A stretch of DNA of 20,940 bases from a virus: the IMG/VR virus record IMGVR_UViG_3300025949_000101, positions 1 to 20,940 of that record. One strand, 5' to 3'. Each line of letters starts with the position of its first letter. The stretch's first letter is position 1. The position numbers and the translations under genes were made by a program. Shown piece by piece: positions 5,301 through 13,223 of the stretch. The notes under the pieces are model-generated. The model saw nothing but the letters and a program-made list of their open reading frames with translations, was not told the origin of the DNA and searched no databases.

Positions 5301-7066
5301 TAGCGGACCTTCCTACGACCGTCAGGGGTGATGAAGACGGTGCCGGGGGGCAATGCGAGTGCCTGTTGCATCGTTCGCACCTTCACGGGCTGTCCTGAGG
5401 GCGCTGCGGCCCCTGGAGTGCTTGCGCCGCCAGTGCGCGGCCGATACCCTTGGTCTTCGGTATAGGTTTCTTCCATCGAACCGTTGCGCTGCTCGATCTC
5501 GCGCTTGAGGTTGTTGAGCTTGTCCCTGATCGTTTTGGGCGAATCCGAGACTGACGGAACCCACTTGGCAAGGCGAGCGTCTTCGCTAGCAGACACCGCA
5601 GCACCCGAAATATCCTTGATGATCGTGCCGCCGATTTGGCCGATCAACGCACGGAATTTCGTTCCCTGCGGATCGCTGATGTTGTTGGTGAAATAGTCCC
5701 CGAGCGCGCCGGTGACAAAGCCCGTTGCTCCGCGCGCGGCTTTTGCTTCCGGCGAATTGTTCGAAGGGTCGAGCAGTTTAAGGGCGTTGTCGATATTCTG
5801 GATAGATGCGCGGTTTTCGGCATAGCTCTTGAGCGATACCTGAGGCCAAGGCTTTAGCTGTGCGCTGGGCTTGGTCTGGCCGCTCACCGCCGAAGGAACG
5901 CCGTCTGCGCCGCGGTAATAGACGATGCTCGGGTCTAGGCCCTCCGCCTTCACCTCTTCGGGCGTCATGCGGGCAGGCTTCGGCTTGGGAGGCGCCCCCG
6001 GCGTGCTATAGGCAACACCCGACGCGGACTGTTGCGGAGTCGCGCCGCGACCGGTGTTGCCCGTCTCGAACTCACGCATAGCCTGACCGAGATCGCGCAA
6101 GCGGTTCGGTGGAATCGGCTGGCCGGGAGCGACGCCGAGCCGTCCTGCGACATAGCTTTTGTAGTTCTGCCGCGATGCAACGCTGTTCTCGTCATTGCCG
6201 CTGCCGAGATAGGTATCGATGATCCCATCAACGGTGTTGAGTCCGCGACCGAAATAGCGCGTGCGCAACAGGTTCTCTTGCGCGGCGATACCAGCGCCGG
6301 GCGAGAACTTAGCGAATGTGCCGTCAGACCCGATATAGCCAGGCTGACTACGGGCGAAGGGGCCATCCTTGAGATTGCCGGGGTTGCCGTTGCGATCCCC
6401 TCGCGATGTGCCTGACCCGCCACCGGAAGGGGCAGCGATGGTCGGAGCGCCAGTGCCGGGGGTGCCGCCCGGAGCGGTCGGATAGATGACATCCGACCCG
6501 CCATCGCCACGACGTACGACAAGCGGCTTGGGAACGGCTGGCGTAGAGCCGAGAACGCGCCCGGTTGACTTGTCGAGCAATTGCGCGCCGGGAGCGACGA
6601 CGACGCCCTCCGCAGCCTTCTGCCCGATAATATCGATCAAGGCCGGATTGGCGATGATCGCAGCGCGATAGTGCGCCTTCTCTGCCGGGTCGTTCATGCC
6701 GATATTGTCGAGAATGCCGGTCTGGTCGAGCTGGTCATAGACCCCGCCAACATCGCCGCCGGTGTCACGCGCGCGGCGCAGCATGTCGGTGACGCCGACA
6801 AGCGCCCCTAGACGCTGCTTGCGGAGCTCTGCCGCCTGTTCGATCTGCGCCTGCTGCGTCTTCGCCCGGTTCTGGTCATACGCCATCTTGAACTGGATCG
6901 CGTTCGGCGCGTCGACCGCCATGTAATTGTTGATCGCGGCGTCAGGATTGCTGCTGAACCCTGACAAGGCGTTCTGCGTCTTGCGGCGCATCGTCTCGTC
7001 GCGGGCGCGATCCGCCCCGGCAAAAGCGGCCCCCGCGAAGGGACCGAACACGCTATAATCGCTCAT
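5300..7066 (-). CDS. P22 gp20-position ejection protein with RNxNPGNL domain
   Basis: The 588-aa protein has a helical N-terminal half (about 1-150, Ala/Gln-rich, with KTQQAQIEQAAELRKQR). A Pro/Gly linker follows, then a compact domain at about 223-335 starting RNGNPGNLKDGPFARSQPG and containing DGTFAKFSPGAGIAAQENLL and a later YKSYVAGRLGV. That domain recurs in phage virion proteins and is often annotated as a putative peptidoglycan-active or structural domain. The rest is helical with a Pro-rich tail. It sits in the slot of P22 gp20, so it is probably packaged and ejected, and could locally open the cell wall. AGGGGG precedes the ATG at 7066. Enzymatic activity is not proven by motif. Confidence 0.65.
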   Translation of the reverse strand: MSDYSVFGPFAGAAFAGADRARDETMRRKTQNALSGFSSNPDAAINNYMAVDAPNAIQFKMAYDQNRAKTQQAQIEQAAELRKQRLGALVGVTDMLRRARDTGGDVGGVYDQLDQTGILDNIGMNDPAEKAHYRAAIIANPALIDIIGQKAAEGVVVAPGAQLLDKSTGRVLGSTPAVPKPLVVRRGDGGSDVIYPTAPGGTPGTGAPTIAAPSGGGSGTSRGDRNGNPGNLKDGPFARSQPGYIGSDGTFAKFSPGAGIAAQENLLRTRYFGRGLNTVDGIIDTYLGSGNDENSVASRQNYKSYVAGRLGVAPGQPIPPNRLRDLGQAMREFETGNTGRGATPQQSASGVAYSTPGAPPKPKPARMTPEEVKAEGLDPSIVYYRGADGVPSAVSGQTKPSAQLKPWPQVSLKSYAENRASIQNIDNALKLLDPSNNSPEAKAARGATGFVTGALGDYFTNNISDPQGTKFRALIGQIGGTIIKDISGAAVSASEDARLAKWVPSVSDSPKTIRDKLNNLKREIEQRNGSMEETYTEDQGYRPRTGGASTPGAAAPSGQPVKVRTMQQALALPPGTVFITPDGRRKVR

Positions 7067-7078
7067 GTCGCCCCCTGT

Positions 7079-7624
7079 TTAGATGAAGAAGCCAGCGACG
7101 GAATTTAGACCGTTGCTTACGGAGCTAGTCAGGCCGCCCCACTTGTCTTGCTCGGCCTTGGCGACGTTCGGTGCCGCTGCCGATCCCGCGTTCGCGATAG
7201 CCTGCCCTGCGTTGAGTCCGCTGTTCGAAAGGCCCGACAGATTGCCGAGCCAGTTCTGGAAATACTGCTGCCCGAGATTGGTCCCGAACTTGGTGAGCGC
7301 CTTTGACGTAGCCCCGCTGCCGAGCATTCCGCGCGCCGCAGCGTTTCCGGTGATCGCCCGAGAACCGCTGTCGAGATCGAAATTGTACCCGGTCGAGCCA
7401 AGGTAGTTGTTAAACGCATTTGTCGCCGCCGCAGGGTCACCACCTAATCCGAGAGCGCCGGCCATCATGCTGTTCGCATCAGCGCCGGTCCCGAGATAGT
7501 TGTTGAGCTGAGAACCCTTCGCCCAATCGAACCCCTGGTTCGCGGCCTTCTTCTCTTTGTTGCCGCCGATGATGGAGCCAATGCCGCCGATAACGGGAGC
7601 GATGAGGCTGCTGAGAAAACCCAT
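7079..7624 (-). CDS. P22 gp7-like DNA ejection protein
   Basis: The 181-aa protein starts with an amphipathic, glycine-rich membrane-active segment (MGFLSSLIAPVIGGIGSIIG) followed by KEKKAANQGFDWA. The rest is Gly/Ala/Asn/Ser-rich with repeated NNYLG motifs (about 41-45 and 72-76). Small size, Gly/Ala richness and position as the first of the three ejection genes fit P22 gp7. AAAGG stands at good spacing before ATG 7624. It would be packaged in the head and released with the DNA. Homology is inferred from position and architecture. Confidence 0.62.
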   Translation of the reverse strand: MGFLSSLIAPVIGGIGSIIGGNKEKKAANQGFDWAKGSQLNNYLGTGADANSMMAGALGLGGDPAAATNAFNNYLGSTGYNFDLDSGSRAITGNAAARGMLGSGATSKALTKFGTNLGQQYFQNWLGNLSGLSNSGLNAGQAIANAGSAAAPNVAKAEQDKWGGLTSSVSNGLNSVAGFFI

Positions 7625-7627
7625 ATC

Positions 7628-8047
7628 TTACCTTTCGAAATCGTCGCGTGCGAGCATGAAAAGCTCGGCTGGCCCCTTGACCGTCTCAATCATTCCGAGT
7701 GACCGGCACCCAAGTTTGCGCGTGAACCATCGGGACGCCCTGCGATCGGCTGGGATCATCCCCTTGAGCGCTACAGCGCCCCACAAATCGAACATGGCGG
7801 CCATCATGTCGGTAGCGAGGTCGAGGGCCTCCCTGCCCCGCGCCACGAACAGCCAGTGTGTGTCGTAAACCTCGCCTGGGCACTGTTGGAACAACCCGAC
7901 GCTCTGCCCGTCTGTCAGGGCAACGTTGGCGGGGTTGGCCAGCCATACGGACGGGTCGAAGCCGTAATCGAGGCTGGCTATTTCAGGGCGTCTAAGGATG
8001 GTTGAGAGCGGCTGTGTGTCGTGCAGCCGCCACAGAGTGGCTGGCAC
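7628..8047 (-). CDS. gp14-like (DUF2824/GNAT-fold) head assembly protein
   Basis: The 139-aa protein has the closing pattern of a GNAT acetyltransferase fold: an aromatic strand (THWLFVARG), a helix (REALDLATDMMAAMF), a basic turn-helix (ADRRASRWFTRKLGCRSLG), and an E-L-F-x-L-A-R end. P22 gp14, needed for head assembly and in the DUF2824 family, lies in the same place just before gp7. The start is GTG at 8047, directly after the TAA of the fibre gene and in the same frame; no other start fits the fold better. Catalytic function is doubtful, since the family is known only as an assembly factor. Confidence 0.6.
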   Translation of the reverse strand: MPATLWRLHDTQPLSTILRRPEIASLDYGFDPSVWLANPANVALTDGQSVGLFQQCPGEVYDTHWLFVARGREALDLATDMMAAMFDLWGAVALKGMIPADRRASRWFTRKLGCRSLGMIETVKGPAELFMLARDDFER

Positions 8048-9067
8048 TTAGACGGTGCCGCTAATGAGGATGCTGACCCCAACCATATTGCCGGGCGTGA
8101 AGGTGGTTGTGATCGTGCAATTTTGGCTTGCGGTCGTAACTGCGGAATGAAACGATTGCGTCCTTCGAGGGCTGTTGCTGCCCGTCGTTCCCGTGATGTT
8201 TTCGTCTAAGGTGATAGAAGGGCCGGTTGAAGCGACCGTGAATGCCGCATTGGAACCGCCCTGCGCAGACATGCCGATCAGGATGTTATTGGCGCGGGGT
8301 GCCGTTAATGGCACAACCATGGGCGATGCGACGACCTCTTTCAGGAAGTTACGCACCATCGGCGCAACCAAAAGAGCATTGGCGATCTCGAAAATGGTAG
8401 TGGACTGCCCGCCCGTACCTCCGGTAAATGGCGTTTGGGTCGTACTCTCTCCGGGGAATGCAACCTTCCAGGCCGTGCCGTAGCCATCGGTCGAAACGCC
8501 GTTGGCATTGTCGATCAAAATCCAGCCGGTATTAGCTCCTGTAAGGTTGTTCCAGTGTGTGCAGATGGCCACCAGCAAATTGCCTGCCGTGGGTGCTGTA
8601 CCCATCGTTACGGCGAAGCTGGCGCCGATAGCTGATTTTACTTGCACAAAGGACGGGGTCGACCCTCCGCCACCGCCGCCCGATACCGAGACATTGGCCG
8701 CCGCTGTTATGCGTCCCTGTTGATCGACCGTGAATTGCCCGACATGAGTGGCATCGCCATAGGTTGCCGGCGTTACCGCCGTATCAGTCAGATGAACGTC
8801 ATTGGCACCAACACCGATGCCCGTTCCGGGACCCACATCGAACGTTCGATCGGCCGCTAAGGTGCCGCCGCCAGTAAGCCCGTTACCGGCAGTGAGCGTG
8901 CGCCCCGCTGCCCAATCATCAATTAGCGCCTGCGCCTGTGCCGCCGTGATCCCGGCGGTTATGTCGATCTGCCGCTGCTGCGCCCACTTGATGAAATACT
9001 GCGTCGGGAAGCCGTTCTCATCGACTATCGCGAAGTTCTGCGCGAGTGGTTGGAGATCACCCGGCAT
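8048..9067 (-). CDS. tail fibre / adhesin
   Basis: The 339-aa protein starts MPGDLQPLAQNFAIVDENG, an N-terminal pattern seen in many phage fibre genes. A motif shared by many fibres follows (about 58-130): NGLTGGGTLAADRTFDVG, then TDTAVTPATYGDATHVGQFTVD and QQGRITAA. After a GGGGGGS linker comes a Ser/Thr/Gly-rich beta-sandwich-like C-terminal domain. It would bind the cell surface. It lies where P22 has the gp26 needle, and no needle homologue is visible. ATG at 9067 overlaps the previous TGA by 11 bp. The receptor cannot be predicted. Confidence 0.75.
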   Translation of the reverse strand: MPGDLQPLAQNFAIVDENGFPTQYFIKWAQQRQIDITAGITAAQAQALIDDWAAGRTLTAGNGLTGGGTLAADRTFDVGPGTGIGVGANDVHLTDTAVTPATYGDATHVGQFTVDQQGRITAAANVSVSGGGGGGSTPSFVQVKSAIGASFAVTMGTAPTAGNLLVAICTHWNNLTGANTGWILIDNANGVSTDGYGTAWKVAFPGESTTQTPFTGGTGGQSTTIFEIANALLVAPMVRNFLKEVVASPMVVPLTAPRANNILIGMSAQGGSNAAFTVASTGPSITLDENITGTTGSNSPRRTQSFHSAVTTASQNCTITTTFTPGNMVGVSILISGTV

Positions 9068-9896
9068 CGTCGTTCATGTCCATGCCATCAATGCGTGCGA
9101 ACACACCATTGTCGGTGATGCGGAACAATCGGCCCGGCGCTTCGATCTGGCCTAGCGATAGCCATTCGTAGGTGTAGTCAGGCTGGACAGTGAGCGTGCC
9201 CTGATTGTCGAACGTGCGCCCGTCATCGTCGCTCGTTTCCAGCGTGACGCCCGGCGTGAAGTCGATTGCGGTCAGACCGTAATTGTCACCCGCAAGGAAC
9301 ACCGCATAGCAGGGTATCGACGTGCGCCCGCGTGTGGTGATCTGGCCCGTTACCTGGCGGTCAAATGGTAATTGCTGAGTGCCGTTCGTGGCGTCCGGAT
9401 GCTGATCCCAAGGAAGGTCAGGATCTAGGAACCACAGCAGACCCCATGTGTCGTCACCCGCCACGATGTTCGAACCGTAGGTGTCAGAGAATACCTGTCC
9501 ACCTATCCAGTTCATTCCAACATGCGCGCGCCAGAACGGGAGATCGGAGCCGGTCCATTCCGCCCACTGTTTCGAGAACGTGTCATAGACGAGAGTGGTG
9601 AAGTCGCCGAGCCGCAGCACGTAGAAATCGTGCCCGTCCATGGTGTAGGTCCAGGCGCGCAGATTCGGGTTGGCAATGCGCCCGCGCACGACGACGGTAA
9701 CATATGCAGCAGATGACCGGATCGTGTTCGATGTCTTTGCCAGCACCGTGACATAGGCGCCGGACGCCCTAACCCCGGCGCTCGGGAAATTGAAGACAAC
9801 ACGCGCAAAGGCTTGGCTTGCACGGATGGCATTGGACGTCTTGGTGACCGACGTGACGTAAGCGCCACTCGACCGAATGCCCGCCGTGGCGACCAC
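9057..9896 (-). CDS. C-terminal half of a gp10-like tail propeller, with R-S-x-A-Y repeats
   Basis: The start is GTG at 9896, immediately after an in-frame TAA. Residues 6-72 hold four degenerate repeats about 17 aa apart (Arg at 8, 25, 43, 60; consensus I-R-x-S-x-A-Y-V-T-V). From about residue 74 the sequence changes to NPNLRAWTYTMDGHDFYVL and FTTLVYDTFSKQWAEW, then WGLLWFLDPD. That is the pattern of the second half of P22 gp10-type packaged-DNA stabilisation proteins (a beta-propeller with GH-x-FYVL, YD, QWxEW). The first half is in a separate gene at 10952-12214. So this looks like a repeat linker fused to half a propeller. Total 279 aa. Confidence 0.65.
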   Translation of the reverse strand: MVATAGIRSSGAYVTSVTKTSNAIRASQAFARVVFNFPSAGVRASGAYVTVLAKTSNTIRSSAAYVTVVVRGRIANPNLRAWTYTMDGHDFYVLRLGDFTTLVYDTFSKQWAEWTGSDLPFWRAHVGMNWIGGQVFSDTYGSNIVAGDDTWGLLWFLDPDLPWDQHPDATNGTQQLPFDRQVTGQITTRGRTSIPCYAVFLAGDNYGLTAIDFTPGVTLETSDDDGRTFDNQGTLTVQPDYTYEWLSLGQIEAPGRLFRITDNGVFARIDGMDMNDDAG

Positions 9897-10952
9897 TTAC
9901 AGCGTCCGCGACTGCTTGAGATCGGATGCGTTGAAACCGCTCGGCGTGAAGGGAATGCCGGTTGCCGGGTCAACCTCGATCACGTCGCGCCAATAGGTCG
10001 GGGCTGTCGTCATCGGACGATCGGCGCCCAGCCCGGTCGACGCGCCGGAGATGATGCCCATCTGAACATTGCCATCGCCGCCGTCGATCTTCCACGAGCG
10101 ATTGAGCAAAACCAGCCCGCGAACGCTCGTCACATCTGCCGGTAAGTCTTGTAGGCCGAACCTGTTCGCAAGGGCGGTTGCTGCACTGATGTAAGTGGTG
10201 TCGATCGGAGGGTTGTTATCGAGGATCGACCAGCCGTTAGCGCCCGTGCTTGGCGTCCAAGTCAGCGACACGTCAGAAACAGGGTCGATATCGATGACCG
10301 ATACAGACCCCATGAAAGTGTTATTGTAGGTTCCCGTCGTATCCCAAACGACAAAGTCCTTATAATACATGATATTGCCATTGTTGGCCGTGCCGCTGAA
10401 ATTAAAGAAGCTCATCTGCGCCGTAGATGCAACGCCAGTGCTTTGCGTGTTTTGGCCAGTAAGCTGAATGACGGCAGAGCCATTAACCCGGACCTCAATC
10501 GCACCAGTTGCCGAGTTGATCGTCAGCTTGGTTTCGATATGGTTCCACGCATTGGCCGTGATGACAGGCAGCGTGGATGTGCCGAGCGCAACGCCACCGG
10601 CAGTCGGGTCGCCCCTGTAGACGGTGATTTGGCCCGTAGAGCGAACCCTGAGGGTCACTTGGACGGTATTGCTGATATCGCTCCAGAATATGACCGAATA
10701 CGTATTATCGTCCTGCGGGAGAGCGCTAAGCCACAGCCGCAGTCCGCAGCCGATAGTAGCCGTGGCGCCCGATGGATAAACAAGCCTGAAATCACGCAGG
10801 GCCGGCGCGATAGGGACTCTTGCCACGGTCGCGGTGGATGTCAGGTCCGGATCTGCGGCCAGCGTCATGCCTGTGTTGTTTGCGTACAAGCCATTCAGCA
10901 TCAGCGCCGAATTGGTCCCGTAGCGATTGAAAGTGTCGGCCCATTGCAGCAT
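9897..10952 (-). CDS. LamG/concanavalin-like virion protein inserted in the gp10 region
   Basis: The 351-aa protein starts MLQWADTFNRYGTNSALML. Residues about 20-215 look like a LamG/concanavalin-type beta-sandwich: LRLWLSALPQDDN, AWNHIETKLTINSATGAIEV, NIMYYKDFVVWD. A second part, about 235-351, carries LTWTPSTGANGW and ends YWRDVIEVDPATGIPFTPSG, a stretch frequent in phage tail-decoration proteins. It probably binds glycans or decorates the tail. ATG at 10952 overlaps the TGA of the gp10 N-half gene (ATGA). The frame ends in a single TAA, beyond which the next gene continues in the same frame. Confidence 0.65.
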   Translation of the reverse strand: MLQWADTFNRYGTNSALMLNGLYANNTGMTLAADPDLTSTATVARVPIAPALRDFRLVYPSGATATIGCGLRLWLSALPQDDNTYSVIFWSDISNTVQVTLRVRSTGQITVYRGDPTAGGVALGTSTLPVITANAWNHIETKLTINSATGAIEVRVNGSAVIQLTGQNTQSTGVASTAQMSFFNFSGTANNGNIMYYKDFVVWDTTGTYNNTFMGSVSVIDIDPVSDVSLTWTPSTGANGWSILDNNPPIDTTYISAATALANRFGLQDLPADVTSVRGLVLLNRSWKIDGGDGNVQMGIISGASTGLGADRPMTTAPTYWRDVIEVDPATGIPFTPSGFNASDLKQSRTL

Positions 10953-12214
10953 CAGGTTACTCCTTCGACCAAGGCAAGGTGGGCAATCGCCTCGCGAATG
11001 CGCTCTTCCACGCTTGGGTTGCTGATCCGCGCGATGCCCCCGGCGATCTGGAAAACACCGCCGTCGCTATCCACGATGATCATGCTTTCCTTGACCGGGA
11101 GCGCGGTTCCTTCCCACGTTCCCCGGTCGAAGGTGACGCCCTGCAAGCGCAGAACAGGCGCGTCGATGTTGCCGGTGAAATACCAGACCTCAGTCGTGGC
11201 CGTTCCGGGTAGCCAGAATTGGTCCCCGAACACGACGATCGACAGGATCGGGTCAGGCGCTCTCTCGGCCGTGGCGAAGTTGAGCGGGTCAATCGTGGTT
11301 TCACCCGGATCGATCCACCAGAACCGACCGTTGATGCCTTCACCCTGTGCGGGGATCACGACGACGTAGGAAGCGATGTAGCCGACAGCGATTGCGCCGA
11401 TGTCATCAGGCGTCTGAACGGTCGTTACCGACGCAGCGCCGCCGCCGGTGAGCGTGGCAGCGGTCCAGGCGATCGACGCACCGGTTTCCGTGGTCGCAAT
11501 ACCGTTGCCGAGCGCGCCGATTGCGGTTGCCCTGACCGATACCAGCGTTGCAGACACGGTGATGACGACAACGGACGCATTGGCGGTCAGGGCTGTGCTG
11601 TACTGCGTCCCTGCCGTTCCTGTGGCCCCGACAGCATCGGCGAAGTTCGCCCATGACAGCGTGTCACTGGCGCCAAGAGCGACCAACCACGGGTTGGCGT
11701 TGGTGCCGGCCGGCGTTCCCGCATTCACAGAGCCGGTCGTGAACTTGTAATAGACCGTGCCGACGACCACGACATCGTTATTGGCGGGAGAACCGCTGAT
11801 CGTGCCCTTCGCGTAGCCGTTTTCGAGATAGAGCCACAGGTTGCGGCCATCGGCGAGGAACATGTATTCCGGGGTATCGCCAAGGCTCCCCGTCCCGGCC
11901 ATGCTGACCGAGCCCTGACCGGGATTGATACCGGCCTGTAGCAGTGTTGCCGCGCCGGTGCGGTCGACCCGCCACCAAGCATCATCGGATACGACGAACA
12001 GCGCGTCAGAGAAGCTGCCGGGCTGGGAATAGACGCCACGGATCGGGCCATTGCCGACCGCGAGGAACCGACGCAGACCGGGCCGCGAGATCAGCGCGGC
12101 TTGGCTTGCCTGATCCGCCGGGTTCGTTTCGTAATAGCGGTTGACGAATCGTAATTCAGGCTCGCGCGCGACACCGCGCCGCCAGTCGGAACGGCCGAGC
12201 TGTACCGCTGGCAT
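10952..12214 (-). CDS. N-terminal half of a gp10-like packaged-DNA stabilisation / tail hub protein
   Basis: The 420-aa protein starts MPAVQLGRSDWRRGV. It has the start signature of the P22 gp10 (Phage_stabilise) family: FVNRYYETNPADQASQAALI, then RPGLRRF and propeller-like blades (ALFVVSDDAWWRVD, LFLADGRNLWLYLENG, DQFWLPGTATTEVWYFTGN). It stops at RISNPSVEERIREAI, the place where homologues go on into the GH-x-FYVL half. P22 gp10 is 472 aa and joins portal/gp4 to the needle and plugs the DNA. ATG 12214 overlaps the preceding TAA (TAATG); the GTG at 12226 is less likely. An insert (about 150-255) is Ala/Thr/Gly-rich. Confidence 0.72.
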   Translation of the reverse strand: MPAVQLGRSDWRRGVAREPELRFVNRYYETNPADQASQAALISRPGLRRFLAVGNGPIRGVYSQPGSFSDALFVVSDDAWWRVDRTGAATLLQAGINPGQGSVSMAGTGSLGDTPEYMFLADGRNLWLYLENGYAKGTISGSPANNDVVVVGTVYYKFTTGSVNAGTPAGTNANPWLVALGASDTLSWANFADAVGATGTAGTQYSTALTANASVVVITVSATLVSVRATAIGALGNGIATTETGASIAWTAATLTGGGAASVTTVQTPDDIGAIAVGYIASYVVVIPAQGEGINGRFWWIDPGETTIDPLNFATAERAPDPILSIVVFGDQFWLPGTATTEVWYFTGNIDAPVLRLQGVTFDRGTWEGTALPVKESMIIVDSDGGVFQIAGGIARISNPSVEERIREAIAHLALVEGVT

Positions 12215-12954
12215 TAGCCCATCCACCCATGGCGATAGGGCCAGTAGAGATTGGCGTTGTAGACCTGAACGGTCGGACGCCTGACCCCGATGTCTGCCGG
12301 GGTAACGACAGTCTGCGAATAGCGAGCGCGGAGCTGCGCAATCGACCGCTCCATCGCCGCGACGGTTTCCTGCGCGATCACGCGCCCGTAACGCGGGTTC
12401 AGCCGTAGAGCCAACATGGTGATGAAGGCGTCATCGAACTCAGGCGGAAACGGCAATTCGCTGTCGGCAAGGAGCGTGTCGACCCTGATCCAATCGCCAA
12501 GGTCCGCACGATAGAGCCATGACCGGGATTCGCCGTCCGTGTTGAGGACTAGGGTTGTGTCGCCCTCGATACGACGCCCATCTGCGTCTAGCGTGATCGG
12601 ATAGGTGGCAAGGTTCTGGCCAACGTCGATCAGCGACAGCCTGGCCCCGTCATCGGGGCGCGCTGGGAGCGTGACCGTCTCGGCTTCGTTATGATTGACG
12701 ACAAGGCGCACGTTGGACGTGGGACGCGACCAGCGCCATTGCGTCCAGCACTCGAACCCCCACGGCACCACGCCGACAAGGCCGACCGGCCAATCCTGTA
12801 GCGGCTCGCCGACTTCCCAGCCGAGCGACGACGACACAAGGTTGTTGAGCCGCGAAAGCGCCTCCGCTGCCTGTGGAGCGGTTGGCGTCGCGCTAATACC
12901 GATGATGTTGGACTCGCGCAGGGCTTGGAAGCCGATCGCGCTCGCAACGGTCAT
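12214..12954 (-). CDS. gp4-like tail accessory / head-tail adaptor
   Basis: The 246-aa protein opens MTVASAIGFQALRESNIIG, then APQAAEALSRLNNLVSSS, a helical start typical of head-tail adaptors that dock under the portal. Later it has EFDDAFITMLALRLNPRYG and AAMERSIAQLRARYSQ, also typical of this group, and an aromatic tail (NLYWPYRHGWMG). It lies just ahead of the gp10-like gene, as P22 gp4 does, although it is longer than P22 gp4 (166 aa). Role: closes the filled head and builds the tail machine. Its ATG overlaps the previous TGA (ATGA). P22 gp4 also has muramidase activity; that is not visible here. Confidence 0.65.
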   Translation of the reverse strand: MTVASAIGFQALRESNIIGISATPTAPQAAEALSRLNNLVSSSLGWEVGEPLQDWPVGLVGVVPWGFECWTQWRWSRPTSNVRLVVNHNEAETVTLPARPDDGARLSLIDVGQNLATYPITLDADGRRIEGDTTLVLNTDGESRSWLYRADLGDWIRVDTLLADSELPFPPEFDDAFITMLALRLNPRYGRVIAQETVAAMERSIAQLRARYSQTVVTPADIGVRRPTVQVYNANLYWPYRHGWMG

Positions 12955-13208
12955 GCGTTGGCCAGAAGCTCAGCGAGCTTTTCGGTCTTCGCGCCGGCAA
13001 AGAACTTGATGTCCTTGGCCTTCAGCGCGGCGATGATCTCGGCGCGTTTCGCGGGATCTTCATGCGGCGCTGCGCTTGCTTGTTTCGACTTCGCGAGCAG
13101 GTTGGGATCATCGACATAGCCCTTGGGCACGTCTTCTTCGCTCTCGAAGATATGGCCATCAGGATGGCCCGGCCCCCAGCGCCAGCCGGGGAAACGCTGT
13201 ATTGTCAT
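12951..13208 (-). CDS. 85-aa protein with C-terminal HeH/SAP-like helical domain
   Basis: The N-terminal half (IQRFPGWRWGPGHPDGHIF, then SEEDVPKGYVDDP) is a pattern found in small proteins next to capsid genes. The C-terminal part, about 54-83, RAEIIAALKAKDIKFFAGA then KTEKLAELLANA, matches the helix-extended-loop-helix HeH/LEM or SAP-like fold. That fold in phages is thought to contact DNA or act as a head-completion piece. GAGG precedes the ATG at 13208. It lies between the putative decoration protein and the gp4-like adaptor, so a head-joining role is possible but not shown. Confidence 0.65.
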   Translation of the reverse strand: MTIQRFPGWRWGPGHPDGHIFESEEDVPKGYVDDPNLLAKSKQASAAPHEDPAKRAEIIAALKAKDIKFFAGAKTEKLAELLANA

Positions 13209-13223
13209 GTCAGCCTCGCGATC

